Assembly (NCBI RefSeq): GCF_021155765.1
Contig: NC_060113.1
Location: 8,695,001-8,759,000, forward strand
Direction of reading: 5' to 3'
DNA length: 64,000 nucleotides
Source of the DNA: Diprion similis
Lineage: Eukaryota; Arthropoda; Insecta; Hymenoptera; Diprionidae
The notes under the pieces are model-generated. The model ran no database searches, was not told the origin of the DNA, and saw only the letters and a list, made by a program, of their open reading frames with translations. Below are positions 1 to 10,457 of the stretch, one piece after another. Positions within the stretch are counted from its first letter, which is position 1. Each line of letters begins with the position of its first letter. Position numbers and translations under genes: made by a program.

Positions 1-108
1 TTTGGCGACATTTGTTACTGACCTTTCACGCATGCCGATCATTTTTTACCGACATTACACTCATGCATTACTGGCATGCGCGTAATGTCGGTAACAAATG
101 TCGCCAAA
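1..108. repeat. Short inverted repeat (hairpin) at the window edge
   Basis: Bases 1-18 (beginning TTTGGCGACATTTG) are the reverse complement of bases 91-108, and an inner TACCGACATTAC is mirrored by GTAATGTCGGTA. The whole 108 bases can fold into one imperfect hairpin. It looks like a small non-autonomous DNA element or the remaining end of one. Its TACCGAC words recur in the terminal repeats of the element at 7421-9256, so a distant relation is possible but unproven. No coding potential is seen. Confidence 0.55.
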
Positions 109-109
109 A

Positions 110-3100
110 TGAGATATCGGTGCTCTTCGTAATCGAAAACCAGATTAGCTGCCATTTCGTCATTTCACCATCAAATCTCATGCGACTGGGCTCAAAATGT
201 GTGTTTTATCACCACCGAGTGGCATCATACAAGAAAGTTCGATCCATTTAGTGCAACTGTGAAAATTTGGCCAATTTCTGTGGGTGGTAACCAATTTGTA
301 CATTTTTTTTTCAATTTTCAATACCTTGCCTAAGTCATCGATCATCCGTTTTTTTTTTTTTTGTTTCTTTTTTTCAATTCTCATTGTCTACTATACAAAT
401 ATTTTGGTCTGCCTAAGTAAAAACTGACACCCGTGCGTGGCAGACCAGATTTATAGGACTATTTGCCCTATCAAGAATTTCAATTACCCTTTATCGTGCA
501 ATATGAATATGTAATGTAAGTGCAATATTATCATGCAATTCAAGTAATGAAAGAACATCATGTATCGTGTGAAATTTATTGTTTACAATAATAACAGATA
601 GTCTATACGCAATACCCCCTCTTTCCGTGGTCACTTACAGGTCGGGGCAGTTTTAATACATGTTACCCTATGTTTTCGAGGATGAAGAATCCGATTCTAT
701 TGGTCTTTTTCACCTACTCCTATACAAACAATTGTTATTAACAATGTTATCCCCTTCTTTTTGATTAAAAAAAAAGAACGAATTTGAAAGAAAACAGTCG
801 GTATTACCGAAAATTATTTTAAAAAATATGAAAAAATAGAAATTAAGAAACTTAATTACGAATATCATTCCAGCATCCAAGCAGGTAATGAAAACAAACG
901 CCCTCCACTGGCACTTCCAAGCGCACGCCGCTCGACAGCGGTCAGTTATTTGCAAATATCTCCAGAACTAATCGACCGATTGTGAAAAATCGAAAACAAA
1001 CTTAAACAGAAAAACAAGGAGAACGACTTTTTATTGAAAATTTTTCGATGTTGCCAACTGCTTTCACTTGCGCGTTCGAAAAACAGTTTAGAAAAAAAAA
1101 TAGTTCAATTTTGGAAAAATTTTCGGACCAAAAAATATTTTTTGGGAATAGCTTGTAATCTATCATCGATCTGATGCAGATCTATTTTCTAGTGAAAAAC
1201 AGTACATGAATGATTTTTTAGATATTTAGCGGAGATGGAGAGGTTTTTTTTTTGTAGGGATAAGTATCCCCTCAACGGCAAGGAAGTTTCACTTCAACCG
1301 CACGTATGGGTTACACGAACCCTCTTTTTTTCAAGGTTTGCTTCCGGTGCTCTGCGATAAAAGTCGTAGCTGCACAGGCAGCTGTTATCAAAGAGTCTTT
1401 TACTTCGTCTCATTGACGATTGTAGAAGTAGCTATAATGCTGGCACGCAGCAACCGGACTGTATGTGCAAAGCCACCTTCAACTGCATATATCCACTAGC
1501 GGTTACCGCGAAAAGTCGTAAAGCAGCCTCTCTCTCACAGAAGCGGAACCCCTCGCGAGTTAACACAAGTTTATCCATGAGTTCACCGGCGCACGCTATA
1601 ATAATTAGGTTCAAAAATAGCTTAGGCTTAGCCTTCGGCTTCCGAATAAGAAAGAACAATCGACGCTGTCCATGGCCAGTAGTCGTGTCTCTTCCGTAGA
1701 TCCTGTTCACCCTATTACTGCCACCCTTTACATTTTACGACCCTTCTGGATGGCGCTGGTTCTCCAGCCTCGCCGCGGAAATTGCCCTTCAACGACTAAC
1801 GGCGAAACGGTCATTATATTATACTTTACAGACATTTTGTCCACCTATACAGCGCGGTATTTATTTCTATCTCACAACCCTTTGTCCTGATCCCTGCAAC
1901 TAAACCGGACGCGCCTTGAATGGTTTTTGCACTCTTGATAATTTTAATGTCTTCAAACTCCGCAGTAGACATGGCTCACGGCTTTCTGGATATGAACATA
2001 CAGTGATAAATCGGGAAAACGATTTTAATCGCCAATTTACAGTGACCTTTAAATAAAAGAACATACTTTTTCATAAATAACTCTGACGAAAATTTATATT
2101 CCAACATATTTTCGAAGTATTAAAACTCCTAACAAGGGAAATCGACCCAACGGTCATTCTTTTAAACCACCACACAGTGATTTTACGAACAAACAAAAAA
2201 TTATCGTACCTTCCATTGTTTTGAAGCTAAGTATTAACCATTGTATCGGATAATAAGTATTAATTGTCGTAAATTGCTGCATTTAATTTAAACCTTCTAC
2301 TTACGGTTCGACTTCTCAATAAGAACGCAAAAGTCCCTGCGGGAAAGAGTTGTTCCACGAATGCAAGTACCCCCACCATGTGCGCGCTTCTCGCTCACTG
2401 ACTCTCTTTGTCTCTCTCTTTATTTTTTCGTAGACTGTACGTTTTTAGTGAGAGGTTCGCACGCAAATAATTGGAGCTTCGAGATTAAACTGGAGTGAGG
2501 GAAGTGCGCGAGCAAGAAACTGGGGAAGTTTTCTTACTGCGGGTTTTATTACTTAGAAGTCGGACTGTACAATGTTGCAATTTCAATTTCAAAGTTTAAA
2601 ACTGTCGTTCTTTCAAAGAAAAATCATAATCACTTAATTGAGTTTAGGGTCATTGGTGCCCGTAGGAATATACGGACGCATCAATGTGAGACTGAATAAG
2701 AAACTACGCGGAATAATAGTTTAGAAGAAACACATTTCCGCAGCTAAAATGAAAAAAAAACACATCTGATTGCCAATATTTGTGAGAAAAAAAATCACCG
2801 ATATAAAACTACGGTGGCTCTTAAAATGGGCCTGAGTGAAATTCAACCATACTGCCTTGGAATAAGCGTCAAAGAAATTTCAAAAAATCTTTACGAAAGC
2901 GTAACTTTTGTTGCAAATTAGAATCAAGAAAAAATAAATAGTGGCAGAAATATGTACTTAATGACATGTAATACCTAATTTACAAGATATTCGCTATGTG
3001 CGCCGAACCAAGTGGCGCCACGCCGGTATAATATCGCAATTTTTATGGACGAAATATCAGATACGTATACGCGCATATATTACGACGATTTTTTTTTATG

Positions 3101-3692
3101 CAACAATTTATATATTTATAATAAAACAGTGTTCTTGAGGTAAGTCGAACCACAGCAGTGCAATACAAAAAATTTGTGTTATAGTATGAAACATTTGGAA
3201 TACATTTTTCGGGACCTGTAACTCATGATAACAAATTCAATCCGAAAACGATTCTGAAGGACAAAGCTCTGGCTTTTCCATGGGCGCCCTACGTCCTAGC
3301 CAGACGCTATAGTATACCATTGCACACAGCCGTATAAAATATTGCAGAAAGATCCATCAAATCGCGGTCTACTAGTGCAAATAGTATACTTTAGATTAAT
3401 TTGAATTTTCCATTTTTGAAGTGTTGGCTGGAATTGGAGAAAAACATCTCAAAATATTCGGAAATCAATTTTATCGTATAAAGGGAAGTAAAATTGTAAG
3501 TGAGATGAAAAATTGCTCTTTGAGCGAAACAATTTCAGCAGATTCACACATTTTTTGATCATTCATATTTATCAATCAAGTAAAATGACGAAACAACAAA
3601 AAGTGAATCGTGACCTCAACGGTTTGCTTTCCTTCTTCAATAGTGTCAAATCCAGCCACCAGGTGGCAAATCGTCACGATTGGTTTACCAAT
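110..3692. other. Non-coding, probably SMG6 intron; no recognised gene
   Basis: AT-rich DNA with homopolymer runs and only short chance ORFs. The less AT-rich block 1380-1830 has overlapping open frames on both strands but no domain I can name. I looked on the minus strand for the missing SMG6 exons (a Met-Glu-Thr-Phe-type continuation and a PIN-domain P-D-T-N motif) and did not find them. Confidence 0.4.
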
Positions 3693-3693
3693 A

Positions 3694-4047
3694 CAGGGTG
3701 AGTCGCTTCAAGTATCGAGAATGGGAAAGGCTTAGTAGACGCGAAGGCACATTCTTTCAGCCCATCAACGGTCAGAGCAATTGCGTCAGACTATGATCGT
3801 GACGAGGGAAGGATACTCAACTTCTGGTTATAGAGGAAAAGTATCAACAACAAATAATCCAGCTAACGTATTTACTATTAAAAGATTTCGGAATGAACGT
3901 TTCGAGGATCCATCAGCTAATCACAAGAGCTTTTGTCGCACAACTGATACCGCTTACCACACTTTCATCCCGTTGATTGGCTAAAGGGATATGCCTTCGC
4001 GTTTATTAAGCCCCTCCCATTCTCGATACTTGAAGCAACTCACCCTG
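3694..4047. mobile_element. Tc1/mariner-type MITE with TA target duplication
   Basis: The element starts CAGGGTGAGTCGCTTCAAGT and ends with the near-perfect reverse complement (ACTTGAAGCAACTCACCCTG). The inverted repeats run about 55 bp with few mismatches (GTATCGAGAATGGG and CGCGAAGGCA are also mirrored). TA dinucleotides at 3692-3693 and 4048-4049 fit a TA target-site duplication. At 354 bp with no transposase it is non-autonomous. The CAGGGTG terminus plus TA is typical of Tc1/mariner-derived MITEs in arthropods; the superfamily call rests on terminus and TSD only. Confidence 0.8.
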
Positions 4048-4049
4048 TA

Positions 4050-5229
4050 TATACGGTATAGTCAATTCACGAAACACTTTTTTGGTCATATTAGAAAGAA
4101 AATTTTCATAGTACAATGTATTAGGCTCAGTAATTTGAAAAAAATTACGAGGTGTACTAGAGTTGCATGTATTTTTATTTCTGTTCAGAGTAGTTGCTCG
4201 TTGCCGCTTTTTTTTTGTTGAACCAAATTATAATCAACCGCGTATGATTTTAATAATAAACGCATTTTAAATTTGATTAATCGTAAGATACGCCGCATAA
4301 TTAATTTTGGGCTTCAAACTTGGAACGGACGCATGGTTCGAATTACTAGAATACCTCGAAAACGACACGACCAATTTTTACCGGACACAATTTTTTGGTC
4401 ATTTTGTCTCGTTTGCTGCGTATGGTTCTTCTTTTAATTCAATCATTTCTTTTTTACGGTCCAAAAAAGGTGTCAAGTTTAGGCCAGGAATCGAACGATA
4501 AAGTCGAAACGTTCACCGTTTCGTTAAAAGAAAAAAAAACAAAAAAATCCCTACGCAGCGGACGGCTCAAGATATTATATTTCAAGATCCCGTTGGAATT
4601 TTTTATGTTAGATAAACCAACTGTCTAAAATCCTAGACACCAAAAACCATGTCAGTACGGAACACGTTTTACACCGACCACTGTAACAACGCTACGAGTG
4701 AATAAATTTTGATGAAAAAAGTTCTGAATATACCTGAATGTAAAAACTTTGAAACAGAAAAAAAATGAATGTAATCGAATAAACAGTTTTTTAGATAACA
4801 ATTCTCAAAATCGCCTACTTTTTTAGCCACCTACTCAAATATGCCCCCTTAATATGCAAGAGAAACAGGCACAGGTTCGGGAAAGCATTGTTTTTTACGT
4901 TACACAAAATTGACGAGAATATGAAGGTTGCATCGTGGGTTATGAATTGCATCAAGTATCGATCCAATCTTCGACCGATTATAAGCGTTAAAGCACGATT
5001 TTACGCCCGTTCACGATATTTTGCGGCCGCTTATTTGTTTCCAGGAGGAAAAAGGGCACTTTGCGCCGACCTTAGATGAAAAAAAAGACATACCTGCGGT
5101 GCAGATTGGACAAAAAAAATAATTCAATCCTATCCAAATCATACACTTCTCTTGGAATTGACAATGGTAAAATCAAAATATAAGACACACAAGAAACAAT
5201 TCACTTGCGTCGATACCAAGTTTTCATTA
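4050..5229. other. Non-coding spacer, nothing recognised
   Basis: AT-rich sequence with short open frames that carry no recognisable motif and no convincing splice or promoter context. Probably intronic to SMG6. Confidence 0.35.
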
Positions 5230-7040
5230 GGTACAGGTAAAAATACTTATAGGTTTATGGTTTCACGTAAAATTGAATGGCCCAATTTGGTGATTTTCAG
5301 TTTTTTGACGATATCTCTGTCAATTTTCATGCTAGAAATTTTTTTCTTCAAATTTCAGGATTTTTGAAGCCCTGCAAAATGGTTGTATTGAAAAATGTTT
5401 TGGCGCTAAACTCAAATTTTTATAGCATTTTTTAAATTTTAAAACTCGATATTTTAAAAACAAAATGAACATGTCATGTATTGTTACCCTAAAAATATAT
5501 ATGAATTTTGTCAGATTTTTAAAATAGGTGGAACGAACTAAAGAAAAATAAGAACCACATTTTTCGGGTTTTCGACCATATTCAAGAATCCAGGTCAATG
5601 CCATCTCTGAGTTTATTCCATACCTACTAGAAAGACGCTAAAACTTGTTTTCCTGCGTACGCTTCACCGTAGAGGAAGTGTAAAACCAATAAAAACAGCA
5701 TTATCGACTGATCATAAGTGAATATTGGCGGATTCGTAGATAACTATAAATTCTCCAGAGTGATTATCACTTTTTTTACATTTAGTACATCATAGACCAC
5801 TTTTTATCATTTATTTATGTGTCAGAAGCGAATTTTTATTCAAAAACACACATTCTTTAAAATGCAAAATACAAATGAACGCCAGACACATAGAAAAAAA
5901 ACTTACAACTGCTATATTCATTAGAAACCAGATGCGATTGGTTGTGCCGGCATTTTACGTTATTATTGCGAATGTGCTAACGGTATGAGAACGATCGATT
6001 GCTGCTCTCACGTGGGTGCCGTTATTTACTTTTTGTCACATCCTAGATACCGCTCCAAAATGACGAAATCTACCGAACATCTCAGGAAGATTTATCAACG
6101 AAGACACGTGGTTCCTAGCATTGAAGAAAACAGTTACGATAATTGATATGCACCCCATGATCATAAATTATTGAATCCAAGTATACTTTTCTACGTTCGT
6201 AAATTTTGAAAAATTATCAGTGATTTAAAAATCGGAAAATATGGTCTTGTTTATCCCTATATTTGGTATCTCAATATATACTTCCATTAAACGTAAAATG
6301 AAATACGTACCACAACATTTGCTATAATTCTTATTGATAGTGGATGAGTTTCTAATTAACATTTCAAGGTAAGAATGTGTCATTTCACATAAAAATTCGT
6401 TTCTCACACATAAATGAACGATAAAAAGTCGTCAGAATAAATGTAAAAAAAAAATTGATAATCACTCACGAGAATTTGCACTTATCTACGAAGCCGCCAA
6501 GGTTGACTTATGATCAGTCGATAATGCGGTTTTTATTGAGATCACACTACTCTGCGATGAAGCGCACGAAGGGAAACAAGTTTTAGCGTCTTGGTCGTAG
6601 ATATAGAATAAAGTCAGAAGTGACATTTAGAAATACCTAATAAGTTATCAAAAAAAATCTAGATGCTTGAATATGGTCGGAAAACCTGAAAATATGGTTT
6701 TTTTTTAGTTCCACCTATTTCAAAAATCTGAAAAAATTCATACATATTTTTAGGGTAAAAATCCACAAGATATTTTTTTATCACGATCAGTAGATCCTTG
6801 TTCTTGAAATATGAAACTTCTCAAAACGCTATAAAAATTTGAGTTTAGCGCCAAAACTTTTTTCAATTAAACTAATTTGCAGGGCTTAAAAAACACTACA
6901 ATTTAAAGAAAAAAAATTGTAGCATGAAAACTGACAGAGACATCGTCAAAAAACTGACAATCACGAAATTGGGCCTCATCAAGCCTGATAAAGGTTTAGT
7001 GGTCTGAAACCCTAGGAATCAGCGATTTTTTTATACCGAA
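5230..7040. mobile_element. Long foldback (palindromic) element
   Basis: The left arm (about 5230-5880) and right arm (about 6370-7040) are inverted copies. Examples are GGCCCAATTT near 5280 against its inverse near 6965, the tract TTTGGCGCTAAACTCAAATTT near 5400 against its inverse near 6840, and CGACTGATCATAAGTGAATA near 5705 against its inverse near 6505. About 500 bp of unmatched sequence separates the arms. Arms are perhaps 75-85% alike by eye. No transposase ORF is seen, so it is either a foldback-type element or two inverted copies of one repeat. Ends are approximate. Confidence 0.7.
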
Positions 7041-7420
7041 CATAAAGATATAATCACTTTTTCAGGTGACTTATAGGCCAATTTGACTATCTTATCCGGT
7101 TAGACTCTTTTTCTGCCCAAATGTGATAATAGTGTTGAAAGAGTTTCAATTAAAGACTATCATTCAGGGACTACTGCATAAATCATTACAGAAAGAAGTT
7201 GTTTCGACGTACTCTTACTTACTGTAATATTCAACTTTAAACATCCGACTCAATTACTGCACGATTTCTTGAATGTGACTATTCAGCATATATTGAACAT
7301 TTTTTGAAAGATTTCACCAAATCAGATATGCATGTTTGACGAGATTAAAAATACATTTTTTTTAATAAAAATTATTGGGCACAACGAAATCCGTTTTAAC
7401 TGCTTAGAACTAATCTCTCT

Positions 7421-7614
7421 GACAGTAGTGATGCAATGCCGGTTATGCGTATAGATTCCTGTTACCGACACTTACGGACACCTTTCCTAGACTCAAACCC
7501 TTCTCCGCGATGATGTCACAGTCCGCTATACCGACCGAAGGTTAAAATGGCGCTACATATTTATCGACCGAAGGTTCAAGCTTACCGACAGTGTTATCAG
7601 CCGAAGGTCAAAAT
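7421..7614 (+). repeat. Left terminal inverted repeat of the ORF-bearing element
   Basis: Matches 9060-9256 in inverted orientation up to the word AAGGTCAAAAT at 7604-7614. Internally it repeats a roughly 20-bp unit of the form TACCGACCGAAGGTCAAAAT two to three times; one more related unit follows just inside the TIR near 7625-7650. Such iterated subterminal words are often protein-binding sites in mobile elements; that role is inferred. Confidence 0.75.
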
Positions 7615-7856
7615 CTTGCTGCTTTACCGACCGTTTTATCTACCGGAGGTCAAAATCACGCGGCTTTACCATCAGTCTCACTATCATCCCCCCTACCGAT
7701 GGTCGAGGTGTAGCGGAGACGTAAATCCTTCTATTCCCAGCGTACCCATCTCAGGAATGTTCCGTATAACCTTGAGCGGCTTGCGGTGTAATATTTGACA
7801 CCCTACATTTCACAATTAACAGTTCCGAGAATTGTTTTTTCGTTAATCCGATATGA

Positions 7857-8093
7857 ACCGTGTGACATTTTCTTCTCGAAAACTGCTTGTGAGGTCGAAA
7901 AACCAGTATGATTTAACCACGTGACATTCGATAATTAATGGTTCCGAGAATGGCTGGGGTGAACCACGTGACATTCCGTTCCCACGACATCGAACCACGT
8001 GACGTTCTGTTCGAGTCCAAAGTCCTGTGCGTTATCAACCGCGTGACGTTCTTATCAAAAGTCTAAAGTCCGATGTGATACCAACCTCGTGAC
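7857..8093 (+). promoter_or_regulatory. Six iterated CACGTGAC-type boxes upstream of the small ORF
   Basis: The consensus AACC-N-CGTGAC-R-TTC occurs around 7857 (CGTGTGAC), 7918 (CACGTGAC), 7965 (CACGTGAC), 7996 (CACGTGAC), 8039 (CGCGTGAC) and 8086 (CTCGTGAC), all in the same orientation and spaced about 30-60 bp. Three contain a perfect CACGTG E-box, the class bound by bHLH proteins. They end about 45 bp before the TATA box, which suggests an upstream enhancer, or iterons for an element-encoded protein. Confidence 0.6.
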
Positions 8094-8137
8094 ATTCTTT
8101 CTCCCCACCAAGTTTCAAATGCATGTAGTGGGGATGT

Positions 8138-8171
8138 TATAAAAGTCAGACCTGAAAACTTCGTCGTCAGT
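8138..8171 (+). promoter_or_regulatory. TATA box and initiator for the small ORF
   Basis: TATAAAAG at 8138-8145 is followed by the arthropod initiator TCAGT at 8167-8171. The presumed +1 A (8169) lies 31 bases after the first T of the TATA box, the canonical spacing. The first ATG used by the ORF is about 177 bases downstream. Confidence 0.6.
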
Positions 8172-8345
8172 CTGAAGTTGTTCTTCCTGCAGTGAATAGT
8201 GCTCCGCAACAATAACGTGAATTCAAAGAGCGACTTGACCTGTTCATCAAGAATATTGTGGAAGTGAAACATCTGCTGAAAATCAAATCTGAACTGAACC
8301 AACTAACAAGAGAATTTGAGCAAATACTAATTGACAGTGACAATC

Positions 8346-8690
8346 ATGGATTTCTCAAAATTAAACAAGGTCGCACGGCTGATGACATTTCTCCCGTTGA
8401 AAAAGCTTACGGACCTCGAAGCCTACTTCGAGTACCGAGTCAGCGGAATTCGTAAAGTTAAGACGAAATTCGGTGATAAAATAGTTCTGGATTTGGAAGG
8501 TTCGTTTACGGTTTTTCTACCGAATCGATTGACGAAATCCCTCCAGGAAGATGAAGATCTGTTCCAGAAGATGTTGGCAGCAAGTAATGACACTCTGTTG
8601 CGTCTGCGGTACCTGGGTGGGCCATATAATCAACTCGAATTCGTTTACGTGGAATTTCAGTGTCACATACACACGTGTTATACCTTGTAA
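8346..8690 (+). CDS. Small protein with possible OB-fold, cargo of TIR element
   Basis: A 114-codon uninterrupted ORF. The first ATG in frame is at 8346 (MDFSKLNKVARL). The core reads like a compact beta-rich domain: a Y-R-V-S-G-I-R-K-V-K-T-K-F-G-D-K-I-V strand pattern near residues 31-48, then G-S-F-T-V-F-L-P-N-R and, near the C-terminus, R-Y-L-G-G-P-Y-N-Q-L-E-F-V-Y. From memory, similar small proteins with a T-K-[FY]-G ... V-F-L-P-x-R ... L-x-Y-x-G signature are common, uncharacterised and multicopy in insect genomes, and the strand pattern suggests a single-stranded-nucleic-acid-binding OB fold. That is inference, not demonstrated function. Upstream are a TATA/Inr promoter and iterated E-boxes; AATAAA lies 21 bases after the stop. 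The absence of stops or frameshifts in an otherwise decaying region suggests recent arrival or selection. Confidence 0.65.
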   Translation: MDFSKLNKVARLMTFLPLKKLTDLEAYFEYRVSGIRKVKTKFGDKIVLDLEGSFTVFLPNRLTKSLQEDEDLFQKMLAASNDTLLRLRYLGGPYNQLEFVYVEFQCHIHTCYTL

Positions 8691-8710
8691 TAGTACTAAG
8701 TTTAATATTG

Positions 8711-8716
8711 AATAAA
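8711..8716 (+). terminator. Poly(A) signal AATAAA after the small ORF
   Basis: AATAAA lies 20 bases after the stop codon that ends at 8690, in the sense orientation. It closes a compact transcription unit inside the TIR element. Confidence 0.6.
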
Positions 8717-9059
8717 ACGATTGAAATTATATGTATTTGTCACTCAATACTAAGCCATCCTGCCCACCTTTAATTCAACCAATTTTTATATCTTGTAATA
8801 GTAATTCGAATTGAGTTTTAAAAACCTAAGCAAGAGCTATTTTTAAATTTATTCTATTCATAGCTAAGGTAAAAGTGTGAAATAAATTCATGAATATTGA
8901 AAAAACAAAAAAAAAACTTTATTCATAAATGTTTTAAGGTTACGTTTCTAACGAGTGTGCCAATTGCTTGAACGGTTTCGTTGTACTTAAAATATTTGAA
9001 TCTCAGAATCTTTCCCTCTTCCTTGGGTAAAACAAATTTGATCTCTCTAAATTCAAACA

Positions 9060-9256
9060 ATTTTGACCTTTGGCTAATAACACTGTCGGTAAGGTTGAAC
9101 CTTCGGTCGATAAATAGGTAGCGCCATTTTGATCTTTGGTCAGTACAGCGGACTGTAACGTCATCGCGAAGAAGGGTTTGAGTCTAGGGAAGATGTCGGT
9201 GAGTGTCGGTAACGGGAATCTATACGCAGAACCGGCATTGTATTACTACTTCTGTC
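9060..9256 (-). repeat. Right terminal inverted repeat of the ORF-bearing element
   Basis: Inverted copy of 7421-7614, with about 85-90% identity by eye, including the mirrored words AACCTTCGGTCGATAAATA, CAGCGGACTGTAACGTCAT and TTTGAGTCTAGG. The outermost bases read CTACTTCTGTC. Confidence 0.75.
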
Positions 9257-9779
9257 TAATAAAAAGATTTCATCGCCTGAAGTAGACGTTTTCAAGAGAC
9301 GCAACCAGCATCGCAGGGAAGACACAACCAGGATCACAGGGACGATTAAGACGCATGGAATTATCGTTTTTAAGATGCATGAAGATAGCTATTTATTACC
9401 ATGTATTACTCTGGACCTGAAGCAAGCGCAGCAGCTCTTAAAAAGAGAAAACTGATCTCTGGAGGACCAGCGCCACGTAGTATTCGAGGTACAGGTTAAT
9501 GTGACGATATTTAACGGTGTTGCAGAATGTTAATAATTGAAAAGGTAAAACTATCGACGGAACGAGCGTATTCGTGATACAGGACGACGAAACAAGCGTA
9601 TTACAGTATTCGTGGTCCAGGTCACAGGACGATGTTTTCCGTCGTCCAGAACCACCGCTCTGTAATTCATGGTCCAGGTCAACGCGAAGGTGATTTCTGT
9701 CGTCCAGATAGACGGGACAATATTTTCGAAACACAGAATGTGACTGTCGCAACCCAAAGGTTAGAATAAGTTCGGCCTG
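9257..9779. other. Non-coding spacer with short internal repetitions
   Basis: Contains loosely repeated words (GGTCCAGGTC, CGTCGTCCAGA, GTATTCGTG, ACAGGACGA) between 9450 and 9720, a degenerate repeat of unknown origin. The open frames here overlap on the same strand and carry no recognisable domain. Lies in the presumed SMG6 intron. Confidence 0.35.
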
Positions 9780-9784
9780 CGCAT

Positions 9785-10052
9785 GAGTGAGGCGCGAAGC
9801 ACCGGACTTTGAATAATATAAAATAATATAACAACACCCTAAATAAGGACCTCCCTAATATTCACTCTATTCAATCGGGTGACAAGATTAGTATGGGGAA
9901 AACCCAGAAAGTAGATCTCTTACTTCCTGAACAATGAACAAATGTGAACGAACAATAGCGCGAGCCGCGAGGCGCCGAGCTTCAGTGGGCTGAGGCGTGT
10001 AGCGCCGAGCGGAGTTAACGCGCGAAGCGCGTAGGGGCGAAGCCCCTAGTTT
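9785..10052. repeat. GC-rich GCGAAGC mini-hairpin cluster
   Basis: In AT-rich surroundings this patch carries several short perfect stems around a GAA or GCGAAGC core: GCGCGAAGC near 9790, GCGCGAAGCGC near 10020, AGGGGCGAAGCCCCTA near 10032, plus GAGGCGCCGAGC and TAGCGCCGAGC variants between 9965 and 10015. The composition is unlike the neighbouring DNA. The GCGAAGC heptamer is known to form an unusually stable DNA mini-hairpin. Origin and role are unknown; a dispersed palindromic repeat is the simplest reading. Confidence 0.5.
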
Positions 10053-10457
10053 ACGAAAATAAGAACTATTCACTTCCATGTGCATCAATACTTAGTACAC
10101 TCAATTATTGGTAAAAAGGAACCAATCGCAACAAAAAAAAGTTTTTTTACATTCAATGTTTTGAAATTCATATCACCCAGTTTCTAAATCCTAGAATTCA
10201 TTATCACTTAAGACTATCGTTAAACACGGATGATAATTTCACTTTTAGTACTGGATAAATTTTAAAGATTGTGATAAAATTGAGTTTCAAACACTCCCAT
10301 ACATGTGGAAGCCATAATGATTAAACAGCTCATTGTCAACAGCGTAAATAGGCAAGAACCAAACTTTTTACATTGGACTTGCATTTCAATTCTCTTTTAC
10401 AACTTTTATTGTACGATGCGATGGGAAATACTCCCGAAATTTTTTAATTCAACTCAC

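Larger units (their letters stand above)
7421..9256. mobile_element. 1.84-kb TIR element carrying a single small ORF
   Basis: About 195-bp terminal inverted repeats bound the element. The outer ends read GACAGTAGTG-ATGCAATGCC on the left and, inverted, GACAGAAGTAGTAATACAAT on the right, followed by shared GCGTATAGATTCC and TTACCGACACT words. Inside lie iterated CACGTGAC-type boxes (7857-8093), a TATA box and initiator, one intact 114-codon ORF (8346-8690) and an AATAAA signal. This is a complete, compact transcription unit framed by inverted repeats, with no recognisable transposase. I see no clear target-site duplication. It could be a non-autonomous transposon carrying an accessory gene or an integrated small virus-like replicon. 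Neither is shown. Confidence 0.7.

Noticed and set aside
1380-1830. Overlapping open frames on both strands in a less AT-rich block, considered as missing SMG6 exons
   Set aside because: Neither frame matches the expected SMG6 sequence after H-G-K-L or the PIN domain, and no fitting acceptor and donor pair was found.
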